Of a stretch of DNA of 17,416 nt, positions 1 to 7,500 are shown piece by piece (the stretch's first letter is position 1; every line of letters starts with the position of its first letter). A model generated the notes under the pieces. It was given only the letters and a program-made list of their open reading frames with translations. It did no database searches and was not told the origin of the DNA. Source of the stretch: Christensenella sp. UBA5327 (GTDB lineage Bacteria > Bacillota > Clostridia > Christensenellales > Aristaeellaceae); the NCBI GenBank assembly GCA_002411105.1, contig DHQX01000026.1, positions 16,937 through 34,352 on the forward strand, given 5' to 3'. The position numbers and the translations under genes were made by a program.

Positions 1-59
<59 letters not shown>

Positions 60-66
60 TTTTTTT

Positions 67-143
67 GGCGGCGTAGCTCAGTTGGCTAGAGCATTCGGTT
101 CATACCCGGAGTGTCGTTGGTTCGAGTCCGACCGCCGCTACCA
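67..143 (+). tRNA. tRNA-Met (CAT), elongator
   Basis: A complete cloverleaf. Acceptor GGCGGCG pairs with CGCCGCT (one G-T pair). The D-arm is GCTC...GAGC. The anticodon stem TTCGG/CCGGA closes the loop TTCATAC with anticodon CAT. The T-arm is GTTGG/CCGAC with loop TTCGAGT, then discriminator A and an encoded CCA at 141-143. The anticodon stem lacks the three consecutive GC pairs of initiators, so this is the elongator. A lysidine-modified tRNA-Ile(CAT) is the alternative, but the sequence resembles clostridial elongator Met. Only 7 nt separate it from the preceding tRNA. Confidence 0.9.
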
Positions 144-152
144 TGCACATCC

Positions 153-174
153 GAAGCCTCAAGGCTTCTTTTTT
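153..174 (+). terminator. Rho-independent terminator of the tRNA transcript
   Basis: A perfect 6-bp stem GAAGCC / GGCTTC with a TCAA loop (153-168), directly followed by six T (169-174). It lies 9 nt after the CCA of the second tRNA. Confidence 0.9.
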
Positions 175-233
175 ATTGGGCTTGGCGCCGTAAAAGCCCC
201 CGCCCCAGCGGTGGGCCCGCCCGTTTGTTGGGC

Positions 234-266
234 ATGAAAAAGCCTGTGCGCAGCGGCACAGGCTTT
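234..266 (-). terminator. Terminator of the envelope operon
   Basis: An 11-bp perfect stem (239-249 with 256-266, core GCCTGTGC/GCACAGGC) with a 6-nt loop. On the minus strand it is followed by a run of T (complement of 237-241). It lies just past the stop of the DUF3048 gene, so it ends the minus-strand operon. On the plus strand it is followed by TTTGTTT and could also stop read-through from the tRNA side. Confidence 0.88.
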
Positions 267-284
267 GTTTGGATAGGAGAAAGG

Positions 285-1331
285 TTACTCGTAACGCACG
301 GTGGTGGAGCGGTCAGTGGTGATGTTGATCCAGGTTTTGCCGCGCTGGAGCTGGATTTCCTGGCCGTCCTGATCATAGAAGATGGTTCTGGATTCCAGGT
401 CCTTGCGCACCCAGTAGCCGGCGATGTGCTTGCCGCCGGTGAAGATGTCCGCGTTGCCCTCGCCCACTTCCTTGAGGATGGGGGCATTGGCGGCGCCGTT
501 AAACCGGAGGTCGGTCCACTGGACGATGACATTGCTGAAGGTGAGGGAGGCATTGGGGTCTGCCGCGTTCATATCCACAAAGGGCTGCTTATTGCGCAGG
601 CGGGTATAGAGGTTTGTGGCGGCATCATAGGTGTAGGAGGAGTTGGTATAGCTGCTCTCATTCCCGCCGCCATAAAGCAGCCGGATGGAGGTGGCGGGGT
701 CACCCGCTTCGGGCAGCGCATCGGTGAACAGGAAGGGGCGCTGGGGGAAATCATAATCTGTGATGGTGGCAGCGGCTTTTTGCAGGTTGATGCTGTGGTT
801 GTGCGGCCCATAATGGTGGCTGACATCGCCCATGTGCAGACGGTTCATCAGCAAGGGGGCGGACTTTTTCCGCAGGCCGAGCTCGCGGATAACATCATTG
901 ACGTTGGTGCCCGCTTTGGTCTGAACGCCCACAAAGGCCCAGCCGGCGTCCCACTCCTCCCGCATCTCCGCGTGTAGCACCCGGCCTGAGCGGACAGGGC
1001 CTGCAGAGGTGGGGTGATTGTAGCCAAACAGCGCCATCAGGCGGGTCAGGCTCAGGCCATGGATGGGCATTTCGTAGATGATGTCCGCCTCACCGATGCC
1101 CCACTGCGGCCAGGCACCTGATACGTTATCGATGTTGACCAGGATGGGGATATAGGGCAGGTCCGTGGGCAGGCCCGTGGTCATGCTCTCCCCGGGGATG
1201 GCCGGGTTGTTGGGCAGGTCACGCTGGGGGTTGATGCCGCGGTTGGCGTTGGGATCAATGGTGATCTCAGCCATCGCGAAGATGGGCAGCAGCAATGCCA
1301 GTGCCAGAATCAGTACGAGAATTCTCTTCAT
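285..1331 (-). CDS. DUF3048 domain-containing secreted protein (YerB-like)
   Basis: The 348-residue product matches DUF3048 (YerB-type) proteins, a mainly Firmicutes/Actinobacteria extracytoplasmic family of unclear biochemical function. Residues 1-21 form a signal peptide ending AMA-E. The N-terminal DUF3048 part spans about 52-190 and includes the TGLPTD start, the VNIDN and QWGIGEADIIYE stretches and the family hallmark GPVRSGR (111-117). The C-terminal part spans about 262-345 with NVIVQWTD, a GNADIFTGGK strand and a FYDQDGQEI...GKTWI ending. Unlike YerB, which is a lipoprotein, there is no lipobox Cys. The ATG follows GGAGG with a 4-nt spacer. It is the last gene of the operon, 45 nt after the LCP gene, which suggests an envelope role (inference). 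The fold assignment is strong; the function is not known. Confidence 0.9.
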   Translation of the reverse strand: MKRILVLILALALLLPIFAMAEITIDPNANRGINPQRDLPNNPAIPGESMTTGLPTDLPYIPILVNIDNVSGAWPQWGIGEADIIYEMPIHGLSLTRLMALFGYNHPTSAGPVRSGRVLHAEMREEWDAGWAFVGVQTKAGTNVNDVIRELGLRKKSAPLLMNRLHMGDVSHHYGPHNHSINLQKAAATITDYDFPQRPFLFTDALPEAGDPATSIRLLYGGGNESSYTNSSYTYDAATNLYTRLRNKQPFVDMNAADPNASLTFSNVIVQWTDLRFNGAANAPILKEVGEGNADIFTGGKHIAGYWVRKDLESRTIFYDQDGQEIQLQRGKTWINITTDRSTTVRYE

Positions 1332-1376
1332 GGGTCCTCCTTAGATGGGTTTGGGTCGTGTCATGGTAAGCCCAGG

Positions 1377-2336
1377 TCAGGGCATGATGCCTTCATAAAT
1401 GAAGTGGTGCAGCTTTTCTTTGGTCTTTTCCTGGTCGAAGATGACCACGCTCATCACCCCGCCGATCATCTCATTGTGCCAGTCTCCCGTGATGGGGAAG
1501 CCGACCATTTCCATCTCGATTTTGTTTCTAAGCACGGGCGGCACCAGCTGCAGCAGCTCGCTGATGGTCATATTGGTGCTCAGATACTTCAGCGACTCAG
1601 TCAGCGCGGTCATGATCTGGTTCAAGTCGCTGCTGCTGAGAAGCTGCTTGAGCATGGCGTCCAGCAGCTTGCGCTGGCGGGTGTTGCGGCCGAAGTTGTT
1701 ATCCAGCTCCCGGATGCGCACATAGGCAAGGGCCTGTTCGCCGTTTAAAAGCTGCGGCTCTGTGGTCAGTGCGGCGCCCGCAATGCGGGCCTCAGCCAGG
1801 CTCAGGCTCATGGTCACGCCGCCCAGATAGTCAATGATGCTTTTGAAGCCCTGGAAGTTCACAGAGAAATAATCCTTGATGTTCAGCCCCAGCGTTTCAT
1901 TCACCACTTTGATGGCGTAAAGCGGGCCTCCAAAGGCATTGGCGGTGTTGATGCGATTGGGGATCTTCAGGTGGGGGAGATTGACATACATGTCCCTGAC
2001 GAGGGAGGACAGGCGCATTTCGCCGGTCGTCTTGTTGATCGACAGCACCATCATGGTGTCCGTGCGCCCGTAGTTGAGCACCTTGCCGCCGGTATCTGTC
2101 CCCAGCAGCAAAACATTGAACCAGGCCGGGTCAAGGCCTGATGTCACCGACAGATCATCAGGCGACACCTGCACCCTGAACTCTTCTCCGATCGTCAGCT
2201 CAGAGTTGTCATCTATCAGCGCGGCATTGAGCGCATCCAATTGCTCCTGAGTGAACTCAGGCTCACTGGCCAGCCCTCCCATGGACAGGGAGACCAGGGT
2301 GATGACAACCAGGGCGAGGGACAGTAACTTTTTCAT
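1377..2336 (-). CDS. LytR-CpsA-Psr (LCP) family glycopolymer transferase, secreted form
   Basis: LCP enzymes move undecaprenyl-phosphate-linked glycopolymers onto peptidoglycan or protein outside the membrane. The LCP domain covers about residues 72-232 of 319: FNVLLLGTDTGG, then GRTDTMMVLS (R91, D93), the LVRDMYV strand (R114, D115), the NRINTANAFGG stretch and the YVRIRE...RNTRQRK block, whose arginines bind the lipid pyrophosphate in known family structures. The frame stays open to 2471, but I chose the ATG at 2336. It begins a signal peptide (MKKLLSL...GGLAS), it has GGAAGG upstream (12-nt spacer), and an earlier start would overlap the upstream gene. LCP proteins normally keep an N-terminal membrane anchor; here the only hydrophobic segment looks cleavable. 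It lies 22 nt after the dehydratase gene and 45 nt before the DUF3048 gene, so it is co-transcribed. Confidence 0.92.
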   Translation of the reverse strand: MKKLLSLALVVITLVSLSMGGLASEPEFTQEQLDALNAALIDDNSELTIGEEFRVQVSPDDLSVTSGLDPAWFNVLLLGTDTGGKVLNYGRTDTMMVLSINKTTGEMRLSSLVRDMYVNLPHLKIPNRINTANAFGGPLYAIKVVNETLGLNIKDYFSVNFQGFKSIIDYLGGVTMSLSLAEARIAGAALTTEPQLLNGEQALAYVRIRELDNNFGRNTRQRKLLDAMLKQLLSSSDLNQIMTALTESLKYLSTNMTISELLQLVPPVLRNKIEMEMVGFPITGDWHNEMIGGVMSVVIFDQEKTKEKLHHFIYEGIMP

Positions 2337-2358
2337 TTGCTTCTTATTCCTTCCACAC

Positions 2359-4341
2359 TTATATGGGAATGCCCAGAGGCTCCAGGATGATCTCGGGCAA
2401 TTCACTGCTTCTGATGCCGGCGGCTTTGAACTCAGCGGTGAAAGAGGCCCTGGCATTGACCTCAAGCGCACTGCGGTAGCTGGGCACGATGCGCATCATC
2501 AGCTCCTTTAAGAGTTCGTCATCCGCCTTCATATCCAGCGCCTGACGAAGTGCCCGCAGCATCCGGTCCACCTCCTCCCGGGGCGGCGGGGGCAAACGCT
2601 CAATAAAGATGCGCGCGTCCTCGGTCTTCCGGCAGGTTTCGGTTTTGACCAGCAATTCCTCATAGAGCTTTTCGCCGGGCCTTAAGCCAATTTCCTTGAT
2701 AAGGATGTCCTTGTCCGGCTCAAAACCTGACAGGGAGATCAGCTTTTTCGCCAGGTCCAGGATTTTGATGGGCTTGCCCATGTCCAGCACATAGATATCC
2801 GAGCGCCCTGCCCGGGTGCCTGTGCGCAACACCAGCTGGGAGGCCTCGGGAATGGTCATGAAATAGCGGATGACGCGCTTGTCGGTGATGGTCACCGGCC
2901 CGCCCTCTGCAATCTGCCGCCTGAACAGGGGCACCACGGAGCCGTTGGACCCCAGGACATTGCCAAAGCGCACGGCCACAAAGTCCGTCGGGCTGTCCTG
3001 GCGGCTTTGGATGATCATCTCACACAGCCGCTTGGTCGCCCCCATGATGTTGGTGGGGTTCACGGCCTTGTCGGTGGAGATCATCACAAAGCGGTCGGCC
3101 TCGTTCTTCTCGGCTGCCAGCGCCGTGTTATAGGTGCCAAAGACGTTGTTGAGGATGGCCTCATCACAGTTGTTTTCCATCAGGGGCACATGTTTATGGG
3201 CGGCCGCGTGGAACACCACCTGGGGGCGCTTTGACTCAAAAACCTTCATCAGGCGGTTCAGGTCGCAGACATTGGCGATGATCGTGCTGCTGTTGAGGCT
3301 GGTGCCGTAACGGCGCTTCAGGTCCTGCTCCAGATCATAGACGCCGTTTTCGTATACATCCAGCAGCACAAGCTCTGCCGGCTCGCACCGCGCCAGCTGC
3401 CTGCAGATCTCGCTGCCGATGGAGCCGCCAGCCCCGGTCACCAGAATCCGCTTCCCGCGGTAATAGGCTTTGGTGTTGGGATCATCCAGCATCACCGAAT
3501 CCCGGAACAGCAGGTCCTCGATGTTGATATCCCGGATCAGGCGTTTTTCCTGTTTCTGCTCGGCGTGCAGCCTGTCCACCGGATAGTCATAGATCATCAC
3601 CTTGCAGCCAGTGTTCATATACTGGTCAAACACCTGCTCGCGCTTTAACATGTCCACGCCCGGCAGGGCGATGATGATCTCCTGGATGGGCAGTTTGGCG
3701 ATATCCTGAATCACCTCATGATCCGGGCCGATCACCGGCACCCCCTCTATCCGGGTACCGATCTTGCGCTGGTCATTGTCAATGAAGAAGATGGGCTGAT
3801 AGCGGGAGTTGCGGTTCATCAGAAGCTCGCTGGCCAGCAGCACGCCCATCTCGCCGGCGCCCACAATGGCCACATTGATCTTGTTTTTCTGGGGGGCTGG
3901 CAGGCGGTTGTTGGTAAAACGCAGAATGTCCGGGCGGCGCCTGACAAACTGGTAGATAAAACGGGAGCTGAGGGTGGTCAGAAGCCCCACGCTCACCGCC
4001 GCCACGGCATACTGGAAAGGCAGATGAACCGGGAAAATCACCCGGTCAACCGCAAAATACAGGATGCCGCCAATAAAATCTGCCAGCACGATGCGCAGGT
4101 ATACATCAGAGGTCGCATAGCGCCACATCTGCAGATATACGCGAAAAAACAGCCGGCTTACCAGCACGCTGACCAGCATGATCAAATAAATGACGGCAAG
4201 ATCCCCGATCTGAGCCGCAGGGCTGAAGCCGTGGAAACGGTATAAGAAGAACCAATAGGATATGGTCAGACAAACGATGTCAATCAAAAGCAAAAGCACC
4301 AGACGGGACTTGCCTTTAAAAAAATTATCTTTTGCGCTCAC
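2359..4341 (-). CDS. Membrane-bound NDP-sugar 4,6-dehydratase/epimerase (CapD/WbpM/PglF type)
   Basis: This 660-residue protein belongs to the large membrane-anchored UDP-GlcNAc 4,6-dehydratase family that makes activated deoxy-amino sugars for capsules and glycans. Four hydrophobic helices lie in about 13-133. A first Rossmann domain begins at VGAGEMG (160-166), where CoA-binding-like/NAD folds sit in this family. The catalytic extended-SDR domain starts at VTGAGGSIG (301-309), with HAAAHKHVPLME (378-389) and ISTDKAVNPTNIMGATKR (421-438). The usual catalytic Tyr position holds Met433, the S-M-K variant reported for WbpM-like enzymes. RFGNVLGSNGSV (458-469) and GLRPGEKLYEE also fit. The start is GTG, with GGAGG 8 nt upstream. 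It is the first main gene of the operon, behind a perfect promoter. It likely supplies the sugar precursor of the polymer handled by the downstream LCP protein (inference). Confidence 0.94.
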   Translation of the reverse strand: MSAKDNFFKGKSRLVLLLLIDIVCLTISYWFFLYRFHGFSPAAQIGDLAVIYLIMLVSVLVSRLFFRVYLQMWRYATSDVYLRIVLADFIGGILYFAVDRVIFPVHLPFQYAVAAVSVGLLTTLSSRFIYQFVRRRPDILRFTNNRLPAPQKNKINVAIVGAGEMGVLLASELLMNRNSRYQPIFFIDNDQRKIGTRIEGVPVIGPDHEVIQDIAKLPIQEIIIALPGVDMLKREQVFDQYMNTGCKVMIYDYPVDRLHAEQKQEKRLIRDINIEDLLFRDSVMLDDPNTKAYYRGKRILVTGAGGSIGSEICRQLARCEPAELVLLDVYENGVYDLEQDLKRRYGTSLNSSTIIANVCDLNRLMKVFESKRPQVVFHAAAHKHVPLMENNCDEAILNNVFGTYNTALAAEKNEADRFVMISTDKAVNPTNIMGATKRLCEMIIQSRQDSPTDFVAVRFGNVLGSNGSVVPLFRRQIAEGGPVTITDKRVIRYFMTIPEASQLVLRTGTRAGRSDIYVLDMGKPIKILDLAKKLISLSGFEPDKDILIKEIGLRPGEKLYEELLVKTETCRKTEDARIFIERLPPPPREEVDRMLRALRQALDMKADDELLKELMMRIVPSYRSALEVNARASFTAEFKAAGIRSSELPEIILEPLGIPI

Positions 4342-4343
4342 CG

Positions 4344-4469
4344 TTAAAACCTCCCGCCGCGTATCCCAAGCGTGGTCAGATCTTCAGGAAGAGCCTCGTT
4401 GCGTTTAAATTGCTTCACTTCCCTGACAACGATTTGGGTAAGCATATGGAGTATCTCAGCATTTGCCAT
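4344..4469 (-). CDS. Possible 41-residue leader peptide upstream of the dehydratase gene
   Basis: A short open frame starts at ATG (4469) and ends with TAA only 2 nt before the GTG of the dehydratase gene. Its last codons contain that gene's GGGAGG ribosome site, an arrangement typical of translational coupling. The product begins MANAEILHML and looks like one amphipathic helix (about residues 3-24) with mixed charge, followed by a Gly/Arg tail ending RGGRF. Against it: no good Shine-Dalgarno at normal spacing (GAGGAA is about 15-17 nt away), third-position GC near 50%, lower than in the neighbours, and I recognise no family. It may be a small protein, a coupling peptide or chance. Confidence 0.35.
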   Translation of the reverse strand: MANAEILHMLTQIVVREVKQFKRNEALPEDLTTLGIRGGRF

Positions 4470-4528
4470 CGCTTCGTTCTTTCTTTCCTCATCGCCGCAG
4501 GAAACATGAATAACCTGTGACAGCCAGA

Positions 4529-4557
4529 ATTATATCAATCAAGCATAGGGCTGTCAA
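4529..4557 (-). promoter_or_regulatory. Perfect consensus SigA promoter of the envelope operon
   Basis: On the minus strand, TTGACA (4552-4557) and TATAAT (4529-4534) are separated by exactly 17 nt, a full match to the vegetative sigma-70/SigA consensus. Transcription should start near 4521, giving an untranslated leader of about 180 nt before the dehydratase GTG. It lies directly after the stop of the repeat-protein gene. Confidence 0.88.
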
Positions 4558-4580
4558 ACCTTTAGGCCGGTTTTACGAGT

Positions 4581-7500
4581 TCATTCATATTCAAATAGTT
4601 CCCTGATCAAGGGAATCAAAGCTTCATAGGGCATGGCGAATACATCCTGCGCAGAGAACATTTGAGCTGGCGCGTCCTGCAAGGGAAGGTTTTCCGGCTC
4701 GCCCAGATAGAAGATGCCATCCATGCGCAGGAAAACCAGTGCGATTTCAGCGTTTTTCAGGGTTTTGGGGATGCTGATGGGCTTGTTCAGCTTCAGCCCC
4801 TGGCGGGTGCTCTGGAGTCTTGCGCTGGTGATGGCTTGTCCGGGAATGAAAACCTGCAAGCGCTCTTTGAGAATCTCTGTTTTTTTGCTGGACAGCGTGT
4901 AGGCGACATTCAGATGCCCTTGTTCCACCGCGATCCTCACCTCGCCCACCTGATGGGTGCCGCCGGCGATGAGTGGCAGGCGATAGGTGCCGTCCCTGCC
5001 AAGGGGGATGGGCAGCGCGGTCAGGTGCCCTTGGGCGACTTCGGGCCACACTTCCCGAAGCGGGATGCCGCCCACGCAAAAATCAACGGCAAAATGATGC
5101 TTCCCAGGATAATAGCTGCGCCGCTGCATCTCAGCACCGCATTTTTTGCAGGCTTTCACCTGGATGCCAGGCTTTTCCAGGGCTGCTTTGCTCAGCACCT
5201 GCCATTTGCCGGCTGTGTGTTTGCGCAGGGGCAGCTCCTGGCGTTCCCGGTAGTCGCAGTGCTTGCAATTCCGCTCCCGCAGGCCTGCCTGGACGCAGGT
5301 GGCTGTGCGGATGGTCTCCCATCGGTGGTAGGCGTGGTTCCGGGGCTTTAAGGCCTCCTTGTTCAGATGACCACAGCTGGTACATGCCCTCTGGCGAACC
5401 CCTTCTTCAGAACAGTCAGACCGGGGCTGGTTTTCCCAGGGGCCAAAGCGGTGCTTGGCAAAGGGCAGCTCTTCCACCTGGCTCAGCCCACAGCGTTTGC
5501 AGCTGCGCCCGCGCTTTCCTGCCTCATGGCAGGAGGAAGCGCGGGACACCTCCCAGGCGGAAAAGCGATGAGCTGTGGCGGCAACCTGCCGCGTTTCCCT
5601 TTGGCCGCAGGCTTTGCAGGCACGATGCTCAGTTCCAGGCAGGCCGCAGCTTGCGGCCTCCCCGGCCTCCCATCTGCCCATCACATGGTTTCCCGGCGCG
5701 GATGCCTCTTGTTCCTCCATGCCACAGCTTTTGCAAGCGCGAACACGCAGCCCTGCCTGCGTGCAATCCGCTCTGGGCTGGTTCACCCAGGGGCCCGGAT
5801 CGTGCTTTTTCAGTGGAAGCGCCTCTGCCTGGCTCAGCCCGCAGCGCTTGCAGGCGCGCAGGCGTTCACCCGCCTCATGGCAGGTGGAGGGCTGCTGCAT
5901 TTCCCACTTGCCGTAAACATGCTGCCCTGGCGGTGTGGCTTCCTCCTCCTGCGCATCGCAGGCTGTACAAATGCGCACCCGGGTTCCTCCGCGCACGCAG
6001 TCAGGCGATTTGCCGGCACGCCAGGAGCCAAATGTGTGTTTGAGCGTGGCAACAGCGCGGCTTTTCTCGGCGCCGCAGAGGTAACAGGTGGATGTTTCAA
6101 GCCCCTCGGCACTGCAGCTGGCCGCTTTGCTTTCCTGCCAGGCCACAAAGACATGGGGCAGCCGGGGCGCGATCCGGGCTTGGACATGCTGGCAGTGCGC
6201 GCAGGTTCGCACCTCCCGGCCATCCCGCCCGCACACCGGCGTCACCTCCACGGTCCACTTGCCATAGGCATGTTCACGTGCGTCAAGAACCGTTTCCCGG
6301 GTGTCCTGGCAATTTTTGCAGATTTCTGTATGCTTCCCCGGCTTTTCACAGCCCGGGGCTGCATAATCAACCGTTTCATAGTCGTGGCGCAAAGCCGGGA
6401 ATACCTCCCGGTCTTCCAGTCCGCAGAGGCTGCAGACGCGCTTTCTGCCGCCGTCCAGCCCGCAGCTTGCCTGCCCCGTGGTCAGCCAGCTGCCATAGGC
6501 ATGGCTCCCCTTCTGCGTGGCCAGCTGCCTGGTGGTGCCGCAGTCAAAGCAGGTATAGGTGATCTCACCATCCTGTATGCAGGTGGGTTTGACGGTCAAT
6601 ACGCCATGATCAAAGCGGTGGTCTGGCTTGTCCGCTGGCTTTTGCTGTGTGACGGAGCAGTGAGCACAGCTGCGCTCCATCACGCCTGCTTGATTGCATG
6701 CGGATAGCACCGTGGTATGCCACTCGCCATAGGCATGCTGGCCTGCGCCAGTGACCCTCTCATCCACATGGCCGCAGTCCCGGCACTCCCGGGTGTGCAC
6801 CCCGCCGGTTTCGCAGCTAAACCCGGTTTCAGCCATCCAATCGCCATACTCATGGGGCTTTTCTTCATTGATTACATCATAAAACGCGCCACAATCCAAA
6901 CAGGTATAGCGCTCTTTGTTTGCTTCCCCGCATTTGCCTGCCGGGATCAGCACGGGCTTGCCATAGGGATGGGGCAAGACATCAACGGGCTTTCGCTCTT
7001 GGAACTGACAGCTTTCACAGGTCCGCACCTTGATGCCCTCTTCTGTGCAGCTGGCGGGTGACACCACATGCCACTTCTCCGGAAAAATGTGCCCGGGCGC
7101 AATGACCTTCTCCTCTGTCTTATCGCAGGTGGCGCACTGTCTCACGCAGACCCCTCCAGTGCCGCAGGGGACTTTGGGCCAGTCAACGCCTACGAAGTGA
7201 TCCAGCATCGGCAGGGTGGTTTCCCTTGTCTCATCGCAGTTCTCATTATTGCACTTTTGATAATACAATCCCTGCTGACGGCAGGTTTGATCCTGTCGCC
7301 AGATCAGCGGGTATCCGAAATGATGCCCCAGCGCCGGACTCTCCCGCCGCTGCGTTTTGCCGCAGGCATCCCGCGTGCAGCGGTGTATGGAAACCCCCTT
7401 TTCACTGCATGTTGCAGGGGTTTCAACCAGCCAGACCCTGTATACATGATCAAGCGGCTCCTGGGTGGTCTCCTGTTCCTGATAGACGCACACCAGGCAC

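Noticed and set aside
111..977. Plus-strand frame starting inside the elongator tRNA and running opposite the DUF3048 gene
   Set aside because: It begins within a tRNA, crosses two terminators and is antisense to a clear family member.
2337..2471. Longer LCP start (45 extra residues)
   Set aside because: It would overlap the dehydratase gene and place the signal peptide internally.
4556..4573. Possible terminator AAACC...GGTTT after the repeat gene
   Set aside because: It has only a 5-bp stem and no T-run, and it overlaps the -35 of the next operon.
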